A DNA stretch of 8,014 nt from Bacillota bacterium (GTDB taxonomy: Bacteria > Bacillota > Bacilli > Paenibacillales > Paenibacillaceae): the NCBI GenBank assembly GCA_023386495.1, contig JAEWJS010000007.1, forward strand, positions 1 through 8,014. The letters are read 5' to 3'. A model generated the notes under the pieces. That model did not search any database, was not told the DNA's origin, and was given only the letters and a program-made list of their open reading frames with translations. The first letter of the stretch is position 1; every line of letters begins with the position of its first letter. Positions 1 to 6,190 of the stretch are shown here, piece after piece. The position numbers and the translations under genes are program-made.

Positions 1-8
1 CCAAACAC

Positions 9-33
9 GCCGCCGGTCGCTGAGACGGGCGGC
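9..33 (-). terminator. Probable terminator hairpin after the ABC-F/zinc-ribbon operon
   Basis: Read on the minus strand, GCCGCC pairs with GGCGGC (6 bp). After a C-C mismatch, GTC pairs with GAC around a 5-base loop. It begins 44 bases after the zinc-ribbon stop codon. The sequence that follows is only GTGTTTGG, a poor U-tract, and on the other strand the arm is followed by TTCCTTAT, so it could also end a plus-strand or convergent transcript. The window edge hides what lies beyond. Confidence 0.45.
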
Positions 34-76
34 TTCCTTATGCTGCAGCCTTGTACTAGAATAACGCTTGCGCTTG

Positions 77-565
77 CTATTCCAATGCAAGCGGCGGCGA
101 CATCTCGTAGCCGCAGCCGACGCAATAGCGTGCGCCGATCTCGTTCTCCGCCTTGCATCTGCTGCAGATGACGCGGATCTCGTCCAGCCCCGGCTCCGGC
201 TTGTGCTCCTCGTCCGGGAACTTCTTGCCGCAGTCCGGGCAGTAATTGACGCCGGCGGACACGACCTTGCCGCAGCCGCTGCAGCTCTTATCGTGCTTAA
301 CCAGCATGATCTGCTCACGGAGCAGGACGATCTCCCGCGCAAGCCTGGAGAGCTCCTCGCAATAGCCGACGACCTCTGTCTCCGAATGCGAAATATCGCT
401 GTCCGTGAATCCGCGGTATACCGACCGCCCGATCCGATTGAAGAGCTTATCCATTTCCTTATCCTTCGCCGAAATCTGTGCCTTCAGCTTCTGGATCTCG
501 ACGGTCTGTTCCACCTTGCGGGCCGCTTCCGAAGCACCCTGCTTCATCCGATCGAATATCGACAC
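77..565 (-). CDS. Double zinc-ribbon protein with N-terminal helical/coiled-coil region
   Basis: A 162-residue cytoplasmic protein with no signal peptide or membrane segment. Residues 1-90 are charged and helix-prone (many Glu, Lys, Arg and Leu), likely a coiled coil. Two four-cysteine zinc ribbons follow: C95-x2-C98 with C109-x2-C112, and C134-x2-C137 with C148-x2-C151, so all eight ligands are present. The start is GTG at 565, chosen because AGGGAGGG lies 7 bases upstream (573-580). The gene starts 25 bases after the ABC-F stop, so the two are probably one operon. Zinc ribbons of this type bind nucleic acid, protein partners or serve as structural modules; the sequence does not tell which. 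The pairing with a ribosome-acting ATPase makes a translation-linked role possible, but that is inference. I do not recognise a named gene. Confidence 0.9.
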   Translation of the reverse strand: MSIFDRMKQGASEAARKVEQTVEIQKLKAQISAKDKEMDKLFNRIGRSVYRGFTDSDISHSETEVVGYCEELSRLAREIVLLREQIMLVKHDKSCSGCGKVVSAGVNYCPDCGKKFPDEEHKPEPGLDEIRVICSRCKAENEIGARYCVGCGYEMSPPLALE

Positions 566-590
566 GTCCGAACCCTCCCTTGCTTCCTGC

Positions 591-2219
591 TTAGGCCGAC
601 GCAGTCATTGCCTTGGCGCGAAGCGCCTGAATCTCGCTGCTCTCAAGGTATTCGTCATACGTCATCATGCGGTCGATCACGCTGCCGTCCGGCATAATCT
701 CCAGAATGCGGTTCGCGATCGTCTGCACGAACTGGTGGTCATGCGACGTGAAGATCAGCGTGCCGTCGAAGTCGATCAGGCCGTTGTTCAGCGCCGTGAT
801 CGATTCGAGGTCCAAGTGGTTGGTCGGTTCGTCCATCAAGAGCACGTTCGAGCCGGACAACATCATCTTGGACAGCATGCAGCGCACCTTCTCGCCCCCG
901 GACAATACGCTCGCCTTCTTCAGCGCTTCGTCGCCGGAGAACAGCATCCGGCCGAGGAAGCCGCGGATGAACGATTCGTCCTGGTCCTTCGAGTATTGAC
1001 GCAGCCAGTCGACCAGGTTCGTCTCTACGCCGTCGAAGTATGCGGAGTTATCCTTCGGAAAATACGCGCGCGTCGTCGTGATGCCCCACTGGAACGTACC
1101 TGCATCCGGCTCCACTTCGCCCATCAGAATCTGCATCAAGAGCGTCTTCCAGTGCGTGTCGTGTCCGACGAGGGCGATCTTGTCGCCCTTGTTGATCGTC
1201 AGCGTCAGGTTGTCGATCACCTTCACGCCGTCAACCGTCTTCGTGAGCCCTTCGGAGAGCAGCAATTGCTTGCCTGCTTCGCGTTCCGGCTTGAAGTTGA
1301 TGAACGGGTATTTGCGGTTGGACGGACGAATGTCGTCCAACGTGATCTTGTCGAGCAATTTTTTCCGGGACGTCGCTTGCTTCGCCTTGGACTTGTTGGC
1401 GCTGAAGCGCTGGATGAACGCCTGCAGCTCCTTGATCTTGTCTTCCTTCTTCTTGTTCTGGTCGCGCATGAGCGCGAGCGCCAGCTGGCTGGACTCGTAC
1501 CAGAAGTCGTAGTTACCGACATACATCTGGATCTTGCCGAAGTCGATGTCCGCGATATGCGTACAGACCGTATTCAGGAAGTGCCGGTCATGGGATACGA
1601 CGACGACAGTGCCTTCGTAGCCGGCCAGGAAGTTCTCCAGCCATTCGATCGATTGCATGTCGAGGTGGTTGGTCGGCTCGTCAAGGAGCAGGATCTGCGG
1701 ATTGCCGAACAGCGCTTGCGCTAGCAGGACGCGAACCTTCTCGTTGCCGTCGAGTTCTACCATCTGCTTGTCGTGGAGCTCGGTCGGAATGCCCAGTCCG
1801 TTCAGCATCGAGGCTGCTTCGGATTCCGCTTCCCAGCCGTTCATCTCCGCGAATTCGGCTTCCAGCTCGCCGGCACGCATGCCGTCCTCGTCCGAGAAGT
1901 TCTCCTTCAGGTAGATCGCGTTCTTCTCGACCATGACGTCATAGAGCTTCTTGTAGCCCATGATGACCGTGTCGAGCACCTTGAACTCATCGTATTCAAA
2001 ATGGTTCTGCTTCAGGACCGCGATCCGCTCGCCCGGCGTGATGTGCACTTCGCCGTTCGTAGGCTCGATCTCGCCCGACAGAATCTTGAGGAACGTCGAC
2101 TTGCCTGCGCCGTTGGCGCCGATCAAACCGTAGCAGTTCCCTGGCGTAAACTTAATATTCACATCTTCAAAAAGCGCTCGCTTACCATATCGCAGCGTTA
2201 TGCCGCTCGTGCTAATCAT
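591..2219 (-). CDS. ykpA: ABC-F family ATPase, YkpA/YbiT type
   Basis: A soluble protein with two ATP-binding domains in one chain and no membrane segments, typical of ABC-F translation factors that bind the ribosome E site. In numbering from the upstream ATG at 2255: Walker A GANGAGKST (46-54), Walker B with LLLDEPTNHLD ending at 199, H-loop SHDRHF (221-226), a charged Lys-rich interdomain linker (about 250-335), second signature LSGGEK (451-456), second Walker B MDEPTNHLD ending at 482, H-loop SHDHQF (504-509). The second Walker A (GHDTHWKT, 364-371) and the first signature (LDGNEK, 168-173) are degenerate. I place the start at 2219 (542 residues, beginning MISTSGITLRYG) because the family begins here, GGGGAAG lies 5 bases upstream, and the predicted promoter would put the 2255 ATG almost at the RNA end; 2255 remains an alternative. 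The strong similarity to Bacillus YkpA is from memory. YbiT-type function is poorly defined; no specific antibiotic resistance should be inferred. Confidence 0.95.
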   Translation of the reverse strand: MISTSGITLRYGKRALFEDVNIKFTPGNCYGLIGANGAGKSTFLKILSGEIEPTNGEVHITPGERIAVLKQNHFEYDEFKVLDTVIMGYKKLYDVMVEKNAIYLKENFSDEDGMRAGELEAEFAEMNGWEAESEAASMLNGLGIPTELHDKQMVELDGNEKVRVLLAQALFGNPQILLLDEPTNHLDMQSIEWLENFLAGYEGTVVVVSHDRHFLNTVCTHIADIDFGKIQMYVGNYDFWYESSQLALALMRDQNKKKEDKIKELQAFIQRFSANKSKAKQATSRKKLLDKITLDDIRPSNRKYPFINFKPEREAGKQLLLSEGLTKTVDGVKVIDNLTLTINKGDKIALVGHDTHWKTLLMQILMGEVEPDAGTFQWGITTTRAYFPKDNSAYFDGVETNLVDWLRQYSKDQDESFIRGFLGRMLFSGDEALKKASVLSGGEKVRCMLSKMMLSGSNVLLMDEPTNHLDLESITALNNGLIDFDGTLIFTSHDHQFVQTIANRILEIMPDGSVIDRMMTYDEYLESSEIQALRAKAMTASA

Positions 2220-2265
2220 TGCCGCTTCCCCGTCCTTCGTCTGTGATAATGACATTCATCTTGCC

Positions 2266-2295
2266 ATTATACCATAGCCAGTAGGGCAATGACAG
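2266..2295 (-). promoter_or_regulatory. Extended -10 sigma-A promoter for the ABC-F operon
   Basis: On the minus strand a perfect TATAAT (2271-2266) is preceded by TGG, giving an extended -10 (TGGTATAAT). An 18-base spacer separates it from CTGTCA (2295-2290), a 4 of 6 match to TTGACA. The predicted RNA start is near 2259, about 40 bases before the ATG at 2219. It sits in the short gap after the secreted-protein gene, so the ABC-F operon has its own promoter. Confidence 0.7.
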
Positions 2296-2298
2296 GAA

Positions 2299-4812
2299 TC
2301 ATGCGGGCCCAATCTGACGCAGGAGGTAACGCAGGAGCAACTTCTCATCGATGCCATACTGCTCCATCGCCGCCAAGAACGCATCGGCATGCGAAGCGAC
2401 ATGCATGATGGTAATCGCATCCCCGCCCGAGGCAGTACCGTAGGTCAACAATTGCTGACGAAGCGCGAGCGTATCCGCATGACGGATGATGATGATCTCG
2501 CTCGAAGCCGGATTGGCCCTATCTTCGGCAACCGTCACGGCTCCGGCTTGCGCCGTAATCTTGACCGCTCCGGAAGCAGGCAGCGGCCCCGTCAAGCGCG
2601 CTTTCACCTTGCGGCTGTCGCCGTCAACGACGGAAGCTTCGGCCACGGTGACGCTGTCCGCGCCGTTCAATGCAAGCTTCTCCGAAGCCGATACCCCCGA
2701 CACCGGATGATTGAACGTCAACAGCAGGTAAGACTGCCCTTCCTCGACGATCTCTTCCGCGAATAGCAGCACGGCGCCGACTGCGGCGTCGACAAACGCT
2801 TGCCTTGCGCTTATCAGCGCATTCAGTGCCGCGTCGATCGCCGACTGGCTCGCTTCCGTGTCGGCCAGCACAGCCTGCGCCGCCGCGATCGCCGACTCGA
2901 ACGTCGCCAGATCCGCCGCCACGTACTGCCCTGCGCCAGTGCCGATCTCGGCGGCTTCGAGTGCCGCCGATGCCGCTTGGACGGCCGCTTCCAGGGCGCT
3001 CCGATCCGCTTCTACTGCTTCGATCGCGGCCTCCGCGAAGGCGGCCGCTGCCGCCGCAAGCGCCGCAATGGCTGCGTCGATCGCCGATTGGCTCACCTCC
3101 GCGTCAGCCAGCACTGCCTGCGCCGCCGCGATCGCGGATTCGAACGTCGCCAGATCCGCCGCCACGTACTGCCCTGCGCCTGTGCCGATCTCGGCGGCAT
3201 CGAGTGACGCCGATGCCGCTTGGACCGCTGTCACCAAGGCACTCCAATCGACCTCGACCGGTCCCTCTTGCGCCGATCTGTGGAAGTGAACCGTATAGGT
3301 CGTCGTGTTGCCGTCCCGATGCACGACGACCGGGAATGCGAGGTAGTCGGCATCCAGCGGCATCACTACGCCCATGACATTAGCTGGTTGATCACGCACA
3401 TACACCGTATCGGTTGCCGTTCTCTTCGTCGCCGTAACGCCAACCAGCGACGTATCAGACGGCACGTTCAAGCGGTACTCATAGCGGTAGGGATTGAAAT
3501 ACAGCGGTATCGCGGCCCCGTCGACGGTTGCCGTCAAATTGCCGAGCCACGCCGCAAGCGACGGCGCTCCCTCACCTTCGTTCAACTGCCACACGTCCGT
3601 GAAATTCCATCCGGCGGAGGTGTAGTGCGACTTCTCGCCCAGTTGCGTCTCGTTCAGCCCCGTCGCAACGCTAGTCGAGGTCCCTGATATGAACGCTGCC
3701 AGAGCACCGCTTCCCGTATGCCAGAACGAAGCGTTCACCGTGCCATCAGCCATTCCGATCAGTCCGCCTCCGCTGCCCGAAGGGAACGCTGCGTCAGCAT
3801 ACGAGCGGGATATTGTCGCAGCGGAGTCATGCGATCCGACAAGCCCTCCCAGGTTATTCTTCCCCGCCACAGTGGTCCTCGCATAGGAATCCTCGATAAT
3901 ACCCGCGTTGCTCGAGCCGACCAGTCCTCCGATTCTGAAGCCTGTTCCGGCAATGCCGACATGGCCTTCCGCGTATCCGTACCGTACAGTGCCGTAGTTC
4001 CCGCCGACCAATCCCCCGACGGTCGTTCCGGCTCCTTTCACGACAGCTGTAGCTGACAGGTAAACATTCCACTCCACGATGCCGTTCTGGTTGTTCGTGC
4101 CTGCCAACCCGCCGGTGGTGCCCGTGCTGGCGGAAGTGCCGGTTACGCTCGTATTCCATACGCGATTCCTGAGAAGGTTGCCGTTGTTGGTGCCGACCAG
4201 TCCCCCGTTGTCCTGAAAACCGACAACGGCCCCCCCGATAACCTGGCTCTCTGCAATCGTACCCGAATTGCCGCCCGCGACCGATCCCGTGAACGCGTCG
4301 CCGGTTACTGTGCTGTCAATGACTGTGATTTGGGACAACGTCCCTTCATTCCTGCCAACCAGCACCGCGCTGTAGTACCCATTCGAATTCGTGATTTCTG
4401 CACCGGCAAGCGTCAGGTCGGTAATGACCCCCGTACTGGAGTTATGTCCGAATAACGCCACATACGTCGAATCCATCACGACGCGCAGCCCTGAGATCGT
4501 ATAGCCTTGTCCGTTGAACACACCGCTGAATTGCAGCCAAGAGCCGTTCGACCAGCCGATCGGCGTCCAGCCCGACGCATAGGCGGAAGTGCTGAGATCA
4601 ATATCCGCGGCCAGCGCATAATGCTTGTTCAATCCGTTCCGCACTTCATTCAACTGGTCAGCCGTCGTGATGATATAGGGATCGTCCGACGTACCTGTCC
4701 CGCCATCGAAGGCCACGCTGGCGGTTGCCTTCGCTGCAGGCGGCACCGCAACCGCCGCTAATGCCACTAGCACCGCCAGCATGATCATCGTTGTCTTGCT
4801 CAGCATTTTCAC
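2299..4812 (-). CDS. Secreted GLUG-motif protein with two FIVAR-like repeats
   Basis: An 837-residue exported protein. Residues 1-29 are a signal peptide (Lys near the start, hydrophobic core, likely cleavage after AKA at 27-29). About 35-110 resembles the domain that precedes GLUG motifs. GLUG motifs cover about 115-355, with GGLVG or close variants at 203, 234, 266, 295, 322 and 349, and end in an SFWHTGSG / GWNFTDVW segment. A beta-sandwich like the cadherin-like Pfam domain spans about 424-512. Two Ala-rich FIVAR-like helical repeats of 81 residues start at 525 and 606. An Ig-like domain lies at about 678-776, and a 60-residue tail I do not recognise ends the protein. There is no LPxTG, S-layer-homology or transmembrane anchor, so it is released or held non-covalently. 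The GTG start at 4812 is chosen because AGGGGG lies 8 bases upstream; the ATG at 4806 would be spaced 14. No enzyme active site is visible; an adhesive or structural surface role is inference. Confidence 0.9.
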   Translation of the reverse strand: MKMLSKTTMIMLAVLVALAAVAVPPAAKATASVAFDGGTGTSDDPYIITTADQLNEVRNGLNKHYALAADIDLSTSAYASGWTPIGWSNGSWLQFSGVFNGQGYTISGLRVVMDSTYVALFGHNSSTGVITDLTLAGAEITNSNGYYSAVLVGRNEGTLSQITVIDSTVTGDAFTGSVAGGNSGTIAESQVIGGAVVGFQDNGGLVGTNNGNLLRNRVWNTSVTGTSASTGTTGGLAGTNNQNGIVEWNVYLSATAVVKGAGTTVGGLVGGNYGTVRYGYAEGHVGIAGTGFRIGGLVGSSNAGIIEDSYARTTVAGKNNLGGLVGSHDSAATISRSYADAAFPSGSGGGLIGMADGTVNASFWHTGSGALAAFISGTSTSVATGLNETQLGEKSHYTSAGWNFTDVWQLNEGEGAPSLAAWLGNLTATVDGAAIPLYFNPYRYEYRLNVPSDTSLVGVTATKRTATDTVYVRDQPANVMGVVMPLDADYLAFPVVVHRDGNTTTYTVHFHRSAQEGPVEVDWSALVTAVQAASASLDAAEIGTGAGQYVAADLATFESAIAAAQAVLADAEVSQSAIDAAIAALAAAAAAFAEAAIEAVEADRSALEAAVQAASAALEAAEIGTGAGQYVAADLATFESAIAAAQAVLADTEASQSAIDAALNALISARQAFVDAAVGAVLLFAEEIVEEGQSYLLLTFNHPVSGVSASEKLALNGADSVTVAEASVVDGDSRKVKARLTGPLPASGAVKITAQAGAVTVAEDRANPASSEIIIIRHADTLALRQQLLTYGTASGGDAITIMHVASHADAFLAAMEQYGIDEKLLLRYLLRQIGPA
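2794..3240 (-). repeat. Tandem 243-bp (81-codon) repeat, two copies
   Basis: Copy 1 is 2998-3240 and copy 2 about 2794-2997, the last diverged toward its end. The best conserved core encodes EIGTGAGQYVAADLATFESA and the residues after it; it lies at about 3102-3214 and 2859-2971. By eye the cores differ at only a handful of positions in about 110 bases, mostly silent, and about 30 consecutive residues are identical. This suggests recent duplication or gene conversion inside the secreted-protein gene. Confidence 0.9.
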
Positions 4813-4854
4813 TTCGATTTCCCCCTGACATCATTCCTACATTTGCCTATTTAT

Positions 4855-4893
4855 TTCGACTAAAACTTAGAAAACCCTGCCATTTTTTCGACA
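4855..4893 (-). promoter_or_regulatory. Two Spo0A-box-like motifs upstream of the secreted-protein gene
   Basis: On the minus strand TGTCGAA (4893-4887) matches the 7-base Spo0A box exactly, and AGTCGAA (4861-4855) matches 6 of 7. They are in the same orientation and 32 bases apart, about three helical turns. No good -35 hexamer was found between here and the GTG start, which would fit an activator-dependent promoter. The first box lies inside the short ORF at 4860-4925, so one of the two readings may be chance. A 7-base match alone is weak evidence. Confidence 0.35.
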
Positions 4894-4925
4894 TTTCCTG
4901 TACAGATCCCCCTTACTCGCTCCAT
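4860..4925 (-). CDS. Possible 21-residue leader peptide
   Basis: The minus strand carries GGAGGTGA (4940-4933), a near-perfect Shine-Dalgarno sequence, then 7 bases, then ATG at 4925. The frame runs 21 codons to TAG at 4860; the peptide starts MERVRGICTG and ends AGFSKF, with one Cys and a net positive charge. It is too short and polar to be a typical toxin or transmembrane peptide. Its ribosome site starts 5 bases after the U-tract of the oxidoreductase terminator and its stop is 47 bases before the GTG of the secreted-protein gene, so it could act as a translated leader for that gene. I do not recognise the peptide. The main support is the ribosome site; codon use over 21 codons says little. 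Confidence 0.45.
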   Translation of the reverse strand: MERVRGICTGNVEKMAGFSKF

Positions 4926-4945
4926 GGCTGCCTCACCTCCATACG

Positions 4946-4981
4946 AAAAAAACCGCCAAGGCAGCAATTTGCCCTAGCGGT
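4946..4981 (-). terminator. Intrinsic terminator of the oxidoreductase gene
   Basis: On the minus strand ACCGCTAGGGCA (4981-4970) pairs with TGCCTTGGCGGT (4963-4952) in a 12-bp stem with two G-U pairs and a 6-base loop. It is followed without a break by seven T (4952-4946, counting the last stem base). It begins 27 bases after the oxidoreductase stop codon. The opposite strand has a run of A before the hairpin rather than T after it, so it works in one direction. Confidence 0.92.
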
Positions 4982-5008
4982 CTCTCACGTTCTACTATAT
5001 GCTTCGCT

Positions 5009-6073
5009 CTAATCCCAATTCAGCTTCACTTCGCTGCCCGTGCGCGACGATTCGTAGATCGCGCTCAGGATGCGATTGTTTACGTAACCCGACAGCGCCG
5101 GCGAGATCGGCTCCTTGCCTTCACGCAGGCATGCGATAAAATGCTTGCTCAGCAAGATGCGGTCTTCTTCCCCATCCAGCGGATCGAGATCTTTCTCGAC
5201 GACGTCGTCTCCCTCATGCGTCACGATCGAGCCCTTGTTCCCGACGATCGCGCCGCCTGCTTCGGTCCCCATCAGGTGCACGAACGGCTCCTGCGTGAAG
5301 CCGGCCGCATGCGCCGCCCAGCTGACCTCGAGCGACAGCGTCGAACCGTCATCCATCTTGATGAGCGCCGTGGCCAGATCCTCGACATCATAGTAGCCGT
5401 CCCAATTCGGCGTGCCCCAGGAGCCGATGCCCGTGCGGCGCGGTCCGAATTCCGCATATGTCGTCCCGTATACCGATACCGGCTTCGGGTTGCCCATCAG
5501 GTACAGCGTCATGTCGAGCATATGGACACCGATATCGATTAGCGGCCCGCCGCCGGACTCATCCATGCGCGTGAACCACGTGCCCCAGCCCGGGATGCCC
5601 TTCTTGCGGAACCAGCCGGTCTTCGCATTGTAGATGCGCCCCAGCTTGCCCTCTTCCACCTGCTGCTTCAGCGCGCGCGCGACGCCGCTCCACCGCATCT
5701 GGTGCGCCATCATTAGGATTTTGCCCGATTGCTGCTTCGCTTCCAAGATGGACTTCGCCGCTTCGGCGCTGATCGCCATCGGCTTCTCGAGCAGCACGTG
5801 CTTGCCCTTCTGCAGCGCTTCGATCGCCAGCGGCGCATGATATTTATTCGGAACGCCGATCACGACGGCATCGACGCTCGCGTCGTCGAACATTTCTTGC
5901 GGATTCGCATACACCTTCGCCAGGCCATGCTCCTGTGCGCGCTGCTCGGCTAGCGGCAGGTACGCATCGGTAACGCCCGCAATTTCCACGTCATCCAGCT
6001 TGCCAAAAACGTTCAAGTGCACGTTGCCGATATTGCCCGCGCCGACAACGCCAATTCGAATCTTCGCAGTCAT
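5009..6073 (-). CDS. Gfo/Idh/MocA family NAD(P)-dependent oxidoreductase
   Basis: A 354-residue soluble enzyme, the usual family length. In numbering from the upstream ATG at 6115: Rossmann dinucleotide-binding motif GVVGAGNIG (22-30), the family motif EKP (110-112, catalytic or cofactor-contacting Lys111), and a C-terminal alpha/beta domain containing GGGPLIDIGVHMLD (188-201) with D194 and H198, the usual substrate-site Asp and His. These enzymes oxidise or reduce hydroxyl groups of sugars, inositols or related compounds; the substrate cannot be assigned here and no sugar-operon neighbours help. I chose the ATG at 6073 (MTAKIRIGVVGAG) because the Rossmann fold normally begins within a few residues. 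AGGAG lies 13 bases upstream, rather far, and a start at 6115 with a weaker ribosome site is possible. It is 117 bases downstream of the MBL gene on the same strand and ends in a strong terminator. Confidence 0.93.
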   Translation of the reverse strand: MTAKIRIGVVGAGNIGNVHLNVFGKLDDVEIAGVTDAYLPLAEQRAQEHGLAKVYANPQEMFDDASVDAVVIGVPNKYHAPLAIEALQKGKHVLLEKPMAISAEAAKSILEAKQQSGKILMMAHQMRWSGVARALKQQVEEGKLGRIYNAKTGWFRKKGIPGWGTWFTRMDESGGGPLIDIGVHMLDMTLYLMGNPKPVSVYGTTYAEFGPRRTGIGSWGTPNWDGYYDVEDLATALIKMDDGSTLSLEVSWAAHAAGFTQEPFVHLMGTEAGGAIVGNKGSIVTHEGDDVVEKDLDPLDGEEDRILLSKHFIACLREGKEPISPALSGYVNNRILSAIYESSRTGSEVKLNWD

Positions 6074-6125
6074 AGTTGGCCGTTGGCTCCTCTCCAGAAT
6101 AAGAATGAATCCCATATTCCGCTTA

Positions 6126-6131
6126 AGTATA
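6126..6131 (-). promoter_or_regulatory. Candidate -10 for the oxidoreductase gene
   Basis: The minus strand has TATACT (5 of 6 match to TATAAT) about 53 bases before the ATG at 6073. No convincing -35 lies at 16-18 bases; TTGCCG (6149-6144) is only 12 bases away. The gene may instead, or also, be transcribed from the MBL promoter, since no terminator is visible in 6074-6190. Confidence 0.25.
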
Positions 6132-6190
6132 CGCGCACATGCACGGCAATCTCTATGCTCGCGTTTGGCGTCGTTGTGTCCACTTTTGGC

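Noticed and set aside
405..1724. A 439-codon open frame on the plus strand opposite the ABC-F gene
   Set aside because: It is the antisense shadow of a highly conserved gene in GC-rich DNA, spans two minus-strand genes and has no recognisable domains or good ribosome site.
2794..3240. CRISPR-like or mobile repeat
   Set aside because: The repeat is 243 bases, in frame, has no spacers and encodes a protein domain.
2800..3377. Several plus-strand open frames rich in Arg or Ala opposite the FIVAR-like repeats
   Set aside because: They are shadows of the Ala-rich repeats; the minus frame has a signal peptide, recognisable domains and a ribosome site.
4933..4968. A sigma-A promoter TTGCTG, 18 bases, TATGGA inside the terminator
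   Set aside because: Both hexamers match only 3 of 6, and RNA from it would start at or after the ribosome site of the short ORF.
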